64,000 nucleotides of DNA from G963664225 sp964538065 (GTDB lineage Bacteria; Verrucomicrobiota; Verrucomicrobiia; Limisphaerales; UBA1319): assembly GCA_964538065.1 (NCBI GenBank), contig CAZIDG010000006.1:1-64000 (forward strand), written 5' to 3'. The position numbers and the translations under genes are program-made. The notes beneath the pieces are model-generated. The model made no database searches. It was not told the DNA's origin and saw only the letters and a list, made by a program, of their open reading frames with translations. This document shows positions 36,386-43,878 of the stretch, one piece after another (the stretch's first letter is position 1; each line of letters begins with the position of its first letter).

Positions 36386-37774
36386 TTAATGCGATGAAAG
36401 TGATGTGGGGTTGTGAGACGCCACCGGCGCGCGTTCGGGCAGGCGTCTCGCGATCAGCAGGGAGAGCTGCGCCAGGGATAGCTCGCGCCGGGTGACGGCA
36501 TCCGCCTCCTTCAATTGAAAATCGAGCAGGGCGCGCTCGGCCTCGATCAAATCAGTGAAGGCGACCTGGTTGGACAAGTAGGCGGCCCGGGCGGCGTCCA
36601 GGGCCTGCCGGGCTTTGGGGATCAGGCGTTCCCGGATCAAGGCGAGATTGCGGGTGGCTTCCCGATACATGAACAACTTCTCTGCGACGTCCACGGCCAG
36701 GGAGATCTGTTCAGCGGTCAGACGGGCTTCGGCAGCACGTTTGAGGGCCTGGGCTTCGGCGATTTGGGCGGCTATTTTATCGCGCCAGATGGGAAGGGTG
36801 GCACTGGCCTGGGGGGCGTAAATGATGGGGTAGGCTTGCACATTGGCCTCCAGGCCAAGACTGAAATCGGGCAGGCGGGATTTGGAGGCCAAGCGGATGG
36901 CGGCCTCGGCACGCAGAACATCGCTTTCCATGGACTTGATGCGCGGATTATGTTGCAGGGCTTCGGTGAGCAATTGATCGGGGAGATCCATCGTTGTGGT
37001 GTCAAACCGATTGGGCAGGGGAGGGTCGGGCTGATCCGGACGCAGACCCAGGGCGGCTTTGAATTGGGCACGCAGCGAGGCGCCTGAATCCTGCAGGCTG
37101 GCGATTTCGGAGGTTGCCTGGTCCTGTTCCATTTGAGCGCGCAGGACGTCCTGCAATGTCGCCTGGCCAACGCCATGGCGGGCTCGCGCCATGTTTTCAA
37201 TTTCACCCAGCAGGGCGAGGTTGTGCTGGTTGATGCGGAGTTTATCTTCAAGCAGTTGGAGGTTGTAATAGGCCTGCTTCAGCCCATAGGCCGTTTGCAG
37301 AAGGGCTGCTTCATAGAGATGGTACCTGGACTGGCTTTCGGCCGATGCGACACGGGCCTGGGCACTCCTTTTGCCTGGACCTGGAATATCCATCATCAGA
37401 CCGGGCATGAGAGACATGAGAACATCCTGGATTTCGGCCTGGAAGGTCAGGCGGGGATCGGGGAGGGATCGTTCCTGAGTGATTTTTTCAATGGAGGCCT
37501 GCCAGTCATGATAGGCGGCTTCGACGCTGGGCTGGTTTAAAAGTGCGAAATAGAGGTAATTCGTGAGGGGTGAGTTTTCGTCCAGGCTGGGCAGTGCGGG
37601 GGTATGGTTTTGAGGCCGGTACATCTGGGTGACCTGGTGCGCCTGCTGCCGGGCGGCCTTTTCCTCTGGAGTGGCCACACCCGTACAACCAATCCATCCC
37701 GCGGCTGCAATGACCACGAAGAGCCAGGGGATGGACTGGTTGGCTAAAATTCCCAGTGTTGTTCCGTATTTCAC
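36386..37774 (-). CDS. TolC family outer membrane efflux protein (CusC/CnrC-like)
   Basis: A 462-residue outer-membrane channel subunit starting at GTG 37774. A hydrophobic signal ends in a possible lipobox WIGC (Cys30), as in CusC-type lipoproteins. The TolC repeat pattern is clear: NYLYFALLNQPSVEAAYHDW, LKQAYYNLQLLEDKLRINQH, LLTEALQHNPRIKSMESDVL, ADAVTRRELSLAQLSLLIAR. The long helices around 150-260 and 310-440 would build the periplasmic tunnel. It precedes the CusB-like adaptor by six bases. A terminator hairpin separates it from the upstream CXXC protein gene, so it may depend on read-through or its own promoter. Confidence 0.9.
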   Translation of the reverse strand: MKYGTTLGILANQSIPWLFVVIAAAGWIGCTGVATPEEKAARQQAHQVTQMYRPQNHTPALPSLDENSPLTNYLYFALLNQPSVEAAYHDWQASIEKITQERSLPDPRLTFQAEIQDVLMSLMPGLMMDIPGPGKRSAQARVASAESQSRYHLYEAALLQTAYGLKQAYYNLQLLEDKLRINQHNLALLGEIENMARARHGVGQATLQDVLRAQMEQDQATSEIASLQDSGASLRAQFKAALGLRPDQPDPPLPNRFDTTTMDLPDQLLTEALQHNPRIKSMESDVLRAEAAIRLASKSRLPDFSLGLEANVQAYPIIYAPQASATLPIWRDKIAAQIAEAQALKRAAEARLTAEQISLAVDVAEKLFMYREATRNLALIRERLIPKARQALDAARAAYLSNQVAFTDLIEAERALLDFQLKEADAVTRRELSLAQLSLLIARRLPERAPVASHNPTSLSSH

Positions 37775-37810
37775 CTTTGAACCAAGCTAATGTGTGGTGG
37801 GCAATTATGC

Positions 37811-37836
37811 AAAAAGGGGCGGAATAGCCGCCCCTT
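37811..37836 (-). terminator. Terminator between the CXXC protein gene and the TolC-like gene
   Basis: A perfect 9-bp stem, aaggggcgg paired with ccgcccctt, around a 5-base loop. The five A at 37811-37815 form the T tract on the minus strand. It lies 12 bases after the CXXC gene stop. Confidence 0.8.
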
Positions 37837-37848
37837 GGTGACAGACTA

Positions 37849-38259
37849 TTATTTGGTCTGTGCGGCGCCACTCGCGCCGGTTGTTGGGGCGCATTGCTTG
37901 CACTGATGTTTCATGACACTGGTGCTGGCTTTACCCTGGCCTTTCACCTCGAGTTTGGCACCGCAAGCCGGGCAGGCATGCCGTGCAATTTGATGTTGAG
38001 GAGGTCTTCCCGTCACAAGGGCCAAGGCGCCTCCGCCCTTGATCGCGCGGTCGGGGATTGTGGCCACCGTGTCGGCGCAGCGGGCGCACTTCATGGATGT
38101 GGAAGTCACCGTGCTGTGGGTGATGGAGGGGGTGGCCCGTTTTGTGAGGGCTTCTCCACCTTTAACGGCCTCAGCGTTTGCGCTCGCCAGAGGGTGGACT
38201 GCAAGGAGGATTGCTGCCAGGGGGGCGATGCTTCGGAGGGCTAACATGCGTGTTGTCAT
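37849..38259 (-). CDS. Exported CXXC-rich protein in the metal-response locus, unknown function
   Basis: A 136-residue protein with a signal peptide (about 1-30, SIAPLAAILLAVHPLASANA). The mature part has three CXXC motifs: MKCARCAD, HACPACGAKLEV and HQCKQCAP. These look like paired zinc-ribbon knuckles or soft-metal binding sites; His and Met residues lie close by. No named family was recognised. A periplasmic metal chaperone or buffer is an inference from the context. A promoter-like motif 48 bases upstream of the start is shared with the anti-sigma gene of the same locus, so it is probably a target of the local ECF sigma factor. It has its own terminator. Confidence 0.75.
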   Translation of the reverse strand: MTTRMLALRSIAPLAAILLAVHPLASANAEAVKGGEALTKRATPSITHSTVTSTSMKCARCADTVATIPDRAIKGGGALALVTGRPPQHQIARHACPACGAKLEVKGQGKASTSVMKHQCKQCAPTTGASGAAQTK

Positions 38260-38306
38260 AGGATTTTCTTTCTCAAGGTCCCATTCTTGTTCTGCTGGAC
38301 CACCTG

Positions 38307-38337
38307 TAATACGCCGTTCCTCTTGAAATCCCTCAAA
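38307..38337 (-). promoter_or_regulatory. Putative ECF sigma promoter before the CXXC protein gene
   Basis: Minus strand: TTTGAGGGATT, 13 bases, CGTATTA. The -10-like element ends 48 bases before the start codon. The same two elements with the same 13-base spacing occur at 39823-39853. Confidence 0.6.
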
Positions 38338-38366
38338 CGATGGGAGTGGCGCGCAGATCGAGCGAT

Positions 38367-38951
38367 TTATATGGAATTCAGGACGGGGGAAAGCTTTTCG
38401 CGTAAGGCCTGACGCGCCCGGTAAAGGCGCATCTCGATCGCCTTGGATGAACAGTTCAAAATGGATCCAATCTCCGCGTGGGATAGATTTTCATATTCCG
38501 AGAGGATCAGTGGAGCGCGGAGATCCTCCGGCAGATCGGCGATGGCGCGTTGGACATATTGGGCGCGTTCGCTGTCGGCCAGTTGCCGGGATGGATCTGG
38601 ATCGCGGGAGGGCAGGACATCGCCCAGGGCGTGGTCATCCTGATCATTCTTGCCGGTGAGCGAAACCTGGGGATGGCGGGCATGCCAGCGGAGGCGGTCG
38701 CGGGCCAGATTGGCGGCGATGGTGAAGAGCCAGGTGCTGAATTTCTGACTGGCATTGAAACGCTCACGGTTTTGATACACACGGACAAAGGTTTCCTGCG
38801 CGAGATCAAGAGCGGCGGTCTCATTCTGGAGCATGCGCAAAAGGAAATGTGCCACGGCATCCCGGTGCCGGGTCATCAGATCGTTCAGCGCGTCGTCATC
38901 GCCCCGCACGAGCCGGTCCATGGCCTCCCGATCCTGATTTTCAATGTCCAT
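38367..38951 (-). CDS. ECF RNA polymerase sigma factor, CnrH-like by position
   Basis: A 194-residue group 4 sigma factor. Region 2 shows LDLAQETFVRVYQNRERFN and FSTWLFTIAANLARDRLR; region 4 shows LPEDLRAPLILSEYENLSHA and IGSILNCSSKAIEMRLYRAR. Region 3 is absent, as expected for ECF factors. The start overlaps the end of the sensor gene by 11 bases, so the two are translationally coupled. Gene order anti-sigma, sensor, sigma is the cnrYXH order of Cupriavidus metallidurans. It most likely reads the promoter motif found upstream of the anti-sigma gene and the CXXC protein gene. Confidence 0.92.
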   Translation of the reverse strand: MDIENQDREAMDRLVRGDDDALNDLMTRHRDAVAHFLLRMLQNETAALDLAQETFVRVYQNRERFNASQKFSTWLFTIAANLARDRLRWHARHPQVSLTGKNDQDDHALGDVLPSRDPDPSRQLADSERAQYVQRAIADLPEDLRAPLILSEYENLSHAEIGSILNCSSKAIEMRLYRARQALREKLSPVLNSI

Positions 38952-39438
38952 GGTGCGGGGTGGACGTTGGGGTGTTGCTGCCCGGGGCGGTGTGTGTGTA
39001 GGTGGGCAACAAGGTCTGGCTCTGCACCCAATGCAGATAACGGCGGCCTTGATCGGCCGGCATGGATTGGCTTACGGCATAGAAATGATTGAGCATTTTG
39101 ACCTGGCACTCGACGCGGATGCGTGCGGCTTCCTTGAGCGCCTGTTCAATCTCAGGGGTTACTGTGTTGGTCTGCTCCAGCAGATGCATCAAATGCTGGT
39201 TGATCGCCTCGATCTGCCGGCACATGACGGCGCATTCGGGCTGATATTGGGCGTGTAATTGGACGACGCGCTGATACTCGGCGTCACCCATGCCAAACTC
39301 GGTTTTCAACCACAGGAGCTCTGGAAGCCCATCCTTTGTGGTTGTTTTCGTTCGGGAGGTAACATGGTGATACACTGCCAGGTAGGCTGCAAGGCCAACC
39401 ACCAACGCCAGGATGTGGATCCAACAGGAGCGTTTCAT
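38941..39438 (-). CDS. Membrane-anchored periplasmic heavy-metal sensor, CnrX-like
   Basis: A 165-residue protein from ATG 39438, overlapping the preceding gene by four bases (ATGA). An N-terminal membrane helix (CWIHILALVVGLAAYLAVYH) is followed by an all-helical periplasmic domain: LLWLKTEFGMGDAEYQRVVQ, LHAQYQPECAVMCRQIEAIN, HLMHLLEQ, ALKEAARIRVECQVKMLNHF. This helical hairpin layout matches CnrX/ZraP-type sensors. Candidate metal ligands are His, Cys and Met residues in ECAVMC and the final HHGH tail. It should sense metal and release the sigma factor from the anti-sigma protein. Confidence 0.8.
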   Translation of the reverse strand: MKRSCWIHILALVVGLAAYLAVYHHVTSRTKTTTKDGLPELLWLKTEFGMGDAEYQRVVQLHAQYQPECAVMCRQIEAINQHLMHLLEQTNTVTPEIEQALKEAARIRVECQVKMLNHFYAVSQSMPADQGRRYLHWVQSQTLLPTYTHTAPGSNTPTSTPHHGH

Positions 39439-39785
39439 GGATGAGACGCTGAGGCGTGAAAATAAGGATTCACCGTGTGCAGGTATTGGGATGACATCAC
39501 CTGGACCTCGACAGGGCGGTTTTGAGTGGCCTGCCAGTAGCCGCTGACGGCCCCGGTCGCCAACATCAAGGCCATGAACGCTGCCGCCCATGCGGGCTTC
39601 ATGAAGCCCGCCTTCAGCCAATCCAATGCCAGGACCCAGGGGGAAACCGTGATGGGTGGGGTTTCCCGCGCGATCTGATTCCATACCGACTGGTTAAAGG
39701 AAGGAGGCACGGCCAGGTCCGGCTTCCACGTTTGCAGCAACCGGCTCAATTCAGTATCACCGCCATGATCCAAAGGTGGCTTCAT
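39435..39785 (-). CDS. Single-pass membrane anti-sigma factor, CnrY-like by position
   Basis: A 116-residue protein. Residues 1-60 are soluble and would be cytoplasmic (LSRLLQTWKPDLAVPPSFNQ, SVWNQIARE), resembling the short sigma-binding segment of anti-sigma proteins. One membrane helix follows (KPAWAAAFMALMLATGAVSG), then a periplasmic tail rich in His and Tyr (YLHTVNPYFHASASHP). It is first in the three-gene unit with the sensor and the ECF sigma factor. Sequence alone does not place it in a named family; the role rests on topology and gene order. Confidence 0.7.
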   Translation of the reverse strand: MKPPLDHGGDTELSRLLQTWKPDLAVPPSFNQSVWNQIARETPPITVSPWVLALDWLKAGFMKPAWAAAFMALMLATGAVSGYWQATQNRPVEVQVMSSQYLHTVNPYFHASASHP

Positions 39786-39822
39786 AACTGCTTCAACCTT
39801 TCAATATACACGTTTTCTTCTT

Positions 39823-39853
39823 TAGTACGACATGGAACGGGCAACCCCTCAAA
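39823..39853 (-). promoter_or_regulatory. Putative ECF sigma promoter before the anti-sigma gene
   Basis: Minus strand: TTTGAGGGGTT, 13 bases, CGTACTA. The -10-like element ends 37 bases before the anti-sigma start codon. It matches the element at 38307-38337 in 16 of 18 core positions with identical spacing, suggesting autoregulation by the local sigma factor. Confidence 0.6.
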
Positions 39854-39960
39854 AAAAGAAGGAATCATGAAAAAGGGCATTTCAGCCTTTCATCACGCCG
39901 CAGAACCGTGCATCATGGATGCTGTACCCTGCAGAGAGGATTCTTGTGCGGCCCATATCC

Positions 39961-41325
39961 ATGAAAAGCCCCCACGAGGGCGAGAGGACTGTTCCCCCGC
40001 GGGAACTCTCGGTGTTCGATTCCATCTGCATCATCGCGGGCATCATCATGGGAGTAGGCATCTATGAAACAGCTCCCACGGTGGCGGGAGCGATGCCAAA
40101 TGCCACCTGGACCCTGCTGGCATGGGTGCTGGGCGGCGTTTTCACCCTTGCGGGTGCCCTGACCTATGCCGAGTTGGCCAGCGCCTATCCAAGGGAGGGG
40201 GGGGACTATGTCTACCTCACGCGGGCTTATGGCGAATGGGCGGGCTTTTTATTTGCCTGGGCGAACCTGGTTATTTTAAGGCCTGGTTTCATTGCTTCGA
40301 TTGCATTCCCATTTGCCCATTACCTTGAGAAGGTGTGGACTCCCCTTGCGGGCACACGATGGGAAAGCCATGAAGCAGTGATCATGGCGGTGGTGGCCAC
40401 CGTGGTCCTCACGATGATCAACGTGCTGGGGGTGCACCACGGTGCATGGATGCAAAATATCCTCATGTCAGTCAAGGCGCTGGGTATTTTGGCCATATTT
40501 GTGGTGGGTCTTTGGGGAGCCCCGTCTTCCACCCCCATCGAACCAGCCCGTTCTTTGAATGTCAGCGGATTGAATCTGGCGATGATACTCGTGCTCTTTA
40601 CCTACGGGGGGTGGAGTGAAATTGCCTATGTGGCTGCGGAAGTGCGTGATCCCAAACGCAACCTGGTACGTTCGCTGGTGTGGGGGACCATCGTGGTCAC
40701 CGGCCTGTATCTGCTGGTGAATGTCGCATTCCTGCAGACCCTTGGACATGCCCGCATGGCCGCCTCCAAAGCGGTGGCTGCGGATACTGTGGCAGTCGTA
40801 TTTCCAAAGTATGCATCATCAGCCATCAGTCTCCTGATATGCCTGTCAGCGCTGGGGGCCATGAACGGCCTCATATTCGCCGGAGCGCGCATCAGTCACG
40901 CGTTGGGAGAGGATTATCGCCTGTTCAGCCGGCTGGGGCGTTGGAGTCGTCGTTTTGAGACCCCGGCCTCCGCGTTATGGGTGCAGGGCGGGATGACCGT
41001 GGCACTCCTCGTCCTTGCAGGCTCGTTCCAGGGGGTGCTTCTTTACACCACCGGGGTACTGTGGGCTTTCTTTCTGGCCACGGGCGTGTCGCTTTTTGTC
41101 CTTCGCGCGAGGGAGCCTGATCAACCACGCCCCTACAAGGTTACAGGCTATCCCTGGACACCGCTACTGTTCTGTGCCTCATGCGTTTTCATCATCTATA
41201 GCGCATTGGCTTACGACGCTCGTGGCACCATGGTGTCCGCAGCCATTCTGTGCCTGGGACTGCCCCTTTACCGATTGAGCAGGGGTAGACCCGGTTTTCG
41301 CCGTTCAGGCAGCCCTGTTTCGTGA
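39961..41325 (+). CDS. APC family amino acid permease
   Basis: A membrane transporter of about 454 residues from ATG 39961; the in-frame ATG at 39919 would add 14 unlikely residues. It opens LSVFDSICIIAGIIMGVGIY, which holds the helix-1 glycine motif GIIMGVGIYETAP of APC permeases. ALTYAELASAYPREGGDYVY is the usual APC segment near residue 65, and FTYGGWSEIAYVAAEVRDPK follows near residue 205. Twelve transmembrane helices are likely. The substrate amino acid is unknown. Its 3' end overlaps the convergent acyl-CoA synthetase gene by 21 bases. Confidence 0.92.
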   Translation: MKSPHEGERTVPPRELSVFDSICIIAGIIMGVGIYETAPTVAGAMPNATWTLLAWVLGGVFTLAGALTYAELASAYPREGGDYVYLTRAYGEWAGFLFAWANLVILRPGFIASIAFPFAHYLEKVWTPLAGTRWESHEAVIMAVVATVVLTMINVLGVHHGAWMQNILMSVKALGILAIFVVGLWGAPSSTPIEPARSLNVSGLNLAMILVLFTYGGWSEIAYVAAEVRDPKRNLVRSLVWGTIVVTGLYLLVNVAFLQTLGHARMAASKAVAADTVAVVFPKYASSAISLLICLSALGAMNGLIFAGARISHALGEDYRLFSRLGRWSRRFETPASALWVQGGMTVALLVLAGSFQGVLLYTTGVLWAFFLATGVSLFVLRAREPDQPRPYKVTGYPWTPLLFCASCVFIIYSALAYDARGTMVSAAILCLGLPLYRLSRGRPGFRRSGSPVS

Positions 41326-42924
41326 ATCCGCAACTGACGGGGGGGTGGGCTGATTTTGCCCGCGTTTTCGCAACTCTGCGCGACGCGTCTTGCCGCTGAT
41401 GGTCTTGGGCAATTCGCTAACGAATTCAATGTCGCGAGGGTACTTATACGGCGCGACTATCTGTTTGCAGTGTGTCTGGATGTCGCTCCTTAGCCTGTCG
41501 GATGGCTTGTGCGGAGGGCGCAGAACCACAAAGGCCTTGACGATCTGTCCGCGCACCGCATCAGGTTTGCCCACAACTGCGGCATCAAGTACGGCAGGAT
41601 GCTCCATCAGGGCATTTTCCACCTCAAATGGGCCGATGCGATATCCGGAACTCTTGATGACATCGTCCTTGCGTCCGATGAACCAGAAATAACCATCGGC
41701 GTCGCGCCGGGCACGGTCGCCAGTCAGATACCATTGGCCCTGAAACTGTTGTGTATTTTCCTTCTCGTTTTGCCAGTATTCCTTGAAGAGGCCCAGCGGA
41801 CGATTGGGAGAGATGCGCAGGGCAATTTCGCCTTCCTGGCCGTCGGGCAGTTCATTCAGTTGATTATCGAGAATGGCGATGTCGAAATGGGGGTTCGCTT
41901 TGCCCATGGATCCCGGTTTGACGGCGGCCCCTGTGCAACGGAAATTGCCAATCAGCACCACGGTTTCCGTTTGCCCGTAGGCCTCGTAAATCGTGAGGCC
42001 GGTGGCAGTCTTCCACTGGCTGATGACTTCAGGGTTGAGCGGTTCACCCGCGCTGACACAGTGCCGCAGGTGGGGAAAATGAAACTTGGACAGGTTTTCC
42101 CGTACGATCAGGCGAAGGGCTGTCGGCGGAGCGCACCAGGTGGTGATGGGGTAGCGTTCCAGTGCCTTGAGGGTGAGGACGGGATTGAATTTGCCCCGGG
42201 TATCCAGCACGAAAATGCAGGCACCCATCTGCCAGGGACCATAAAAACTCGACCAAGCCGCCTTGGCCCATCCGAGGTCGGACAGATTCCAGTGGATGTC
42301 TCCAGGCTTAAGGTCGAGCCATAGATGGCCGGTTTGCTGGTGGCCCAATCCATAGCTTTGATGGGTATGGAGCACCATCTTGGGCTCTCCCGTGGTGGCG
42401 CTCGTAAAGTAAATGATCGCAGGATCATCGGCACGGGTGGGTTCACCCTTAAATTGAGTGCTGGCAGCCTGGACACCGGCGTCAAAATCAAGCCAGCCGG
42501 TCTTGCTCCCACACACCATCATCCGGGTACCCTTGAAGTCAGCCGAGACCTTCAAGGTGCCGTCGCCATCGGTGATAATCGCGGTTGCCTGGGAGGCCTT
42601 GATGCGATAGGCGATGTCGCGTCGGGTAAGCTGCTGGGTCCCGGGGGTAGGAATGGCGCCCAGACGGGTCAGCCCCAACATGGCCAGCCACCACTCGGGA
42701 ATCCGGGGTAAAATCAGCAAAACGCGATCCCCCCGGCGAATGCCGGCCGATTGCAGGTAGTTAGCGGCCTGACGGCTCAAAAGAGCCAGTTCACGGAAGG
42801 TGAAGCGCCGTTCGTGGCCAGTTACGGCGTCCACCCACCAGAGCGCGGTGGCGTCAGGACGTTGTTGCGCCCAGACATCCAACACGCTGTCGGCGAAGTT
42901 GAAATAATTCAATGATTCGGACAC
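41305..42924 (-). CDS. Acyl-CoA synthetase, medium-chain/ACSM-like (ANL superfamily)
   Basis: A 539-residue adenylate-forming enzyme that activates a carboxylic acid to its CoA thioester. The P-loop is IYFTSATTGEPKMVLHTH, where the usual SGTTG reads SATTG. YEAYGQTETVVLIG, YLTGDRARRDADGYFWFIGR and DDVIKSSGYRIGPFEVENAL are the further motifs, and the C-terminal catalytic Lys sits in LPKTISGKTRRAELR. The N-terminal WWVDAVTGHERRFTFREL and the overall pattern favour the acetyl/medium-chain ACSM group. The acid is unknown. Confidence 0.9.
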   Translation of the reverse strand: MSESLNYFNFADSVLDVWAQQRPDATALWWVDAVTGHERRFTFRELALLSRQAANYLQSAGIRRGDRVLLILPRIPEWWLAMLGLTRLGAIPTPGTQQLTRRDIAYRIKASQATAIITDGDGTLKVSADFKGTRMMVCGSKTGWLDFDAGVQAASTQFKGEPTRADDPAIIYFTSATTGEPKMVLHTHQSYGLGHQQTGHLWLDLKPGDIHWNLSDLGWAKAAWSSFYGPWQMGACIFVLDTRGKFNPVLTLKALERYPITTWCAPPTALRLIVRENLSKFHFPHLRHCVSAGEPLNPEVISQWKTATGLTIYEAYGQTETVVLIGNFRCTGAAVKPGSMGKANPHFDIAILDNQLNELPDGQEGEIALRISPNRPLGLFKEYWQNEKENTQQFQGQWYLTGDRARRDADGYFWFIGRKDDVIKSSGYRIGPFEVENALMEHPAVLDAAVVGKPDAVRGQIVKAFVVLRPPHKPSDRLRSDIQTHCKQIVAPYKYPRDIEFVSELPKTISGKTRRAELRKRGQNQPTPPSVADSRNRAA

Positions 42925-43070
42925 GGCGTGACACTTTAGAGTACCTGTGGGCGAGGGCCAAATAGAAAATGAGGGTTTGTTTGCTTCGACGTTGAAGGGA
43001 TTAGTTTTTCGAATTCGACATTGCCACCGGGCGGGCGATAGGGATAATGCCTCTTCACGAAAGGAAACGA

Positions 43071-43775
43071 ATGAACTTAAGCATATTAGTGGCAGGCGGT
43101 GTCCTGGCGCTGGCGGGAACCATGCTGGCAGCCGACGCCGTGGATGCCAAGGCGGCGCCGAAGACTGACCGCGAAAAGGCCAGTTACAGCATCGGCATCT
43201 CGCTGGGCTCGTCCTGGAAAAAGAACGCGCTCGATCTGGATGTCGACATGGTGGCCAAGGGCATCAAGGATGGCATGAGCGGTGGGGCGGCCGCGATGAC
43301 TGAGGATGAGGTTAAGGAGGCGTTGAACAATTTCCAGAACCAGATGATGGCCAAGCAGCAGGAAAAGGCCAAGGTCCTCGGGGAAAAGAACAAGAAGGAC
43401 GGCGAGACCTTCCTGGCTGAAAACAAGAAGAAGGAAGGGGTCAAAACCACTGCCAGCGGTTTGCAGTACAAGGTGATCAAGGAAGGCACGGGTGCGGTTC
43501 CCAAGGCGGAAAGCACCGTCAAGACCAACTACAAAGGTACCTTGATCGATGGCACGGAATTTGACAGTTCCTACAAGCGCGGTGAGCCTGCCGAGTTTCC
43601 GGTCAATGGCGTCATCAAAGGGTGGACCGAGGCTCTGCAGCTGATGAAGGTGGGCTCGAAGTATCAGTTGTTCATTCCTTCCGAACTGGCTTACGGCGAG
43701 CAGGGAGCCGGAAATGTGATTGGCCCCAATGCGGTGCTCGTTTTCGAGATCGAACTGCTCGATATTGTGCCATAA
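43071..43775 (+). CDS. FKBP-type peptidyl-prolyl isomerase, Mip/FkpA-like, exported
   Basis: A 234-residue periplasmic isomerase, paralogous to the gene at 3586-4422. Start ATG 43071 has a good ribosome binding site (AAGGAAACG). The signal peptide (MNLSILVAGGVLALAGTMLA) is followed by the dimerisation region SYSIGISLGSSWKKNALDLD and a Lys/Glu-rich helix, then the FKBP domain: YKGTLIDGTEFDSSYKRGEP, GVIKGWTEALQLMKVGSKYQ and LAYGEQGAG. It lacks the C-terminal extension of its paralogue. Confidence 0.94.
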   Translation: MNLSILVAGGVLALAGTMLAADAVDAKAAPKTDREKASYSIGISLGSSWKKNALDLDVDMVAKGIKDGMSGGAAAMTEDEVKEALNNFQNQMMAKQQEKAKVLGEKNKKDGETFLAENKKKEGVKTTASGLQYKVIKEGTGAVPKAESTVKTNYKGTLIDGTEFDSSYKRGEPAEFPVNGVIKGWTEALQLMKVGSKYQLFIPSELAYGEQGAGNVIGPNAVLVFEIELLDIVP

Positions 43776-43800
43776 TCACCTTTAAACAGATTATCACGGC

Positions 43801-43834
43801 AAAGCCCATTCCAAAAATGGGCTTTTGCTTTTTT
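43801..43834 (+). terminator. Rho-independent terminator after the second FKBP gene
   Basis: A perfect 10-bp stem, aaagcccatt paired with aatgggcttt, with a 5-base loop and a T-rich tail ending in six T. Confidence 0.88.
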
Positions 43835-43878
43835 CAACAGACCTGCTTGGATAGGGCGTCGTTCTTCGGAATCTCCGG

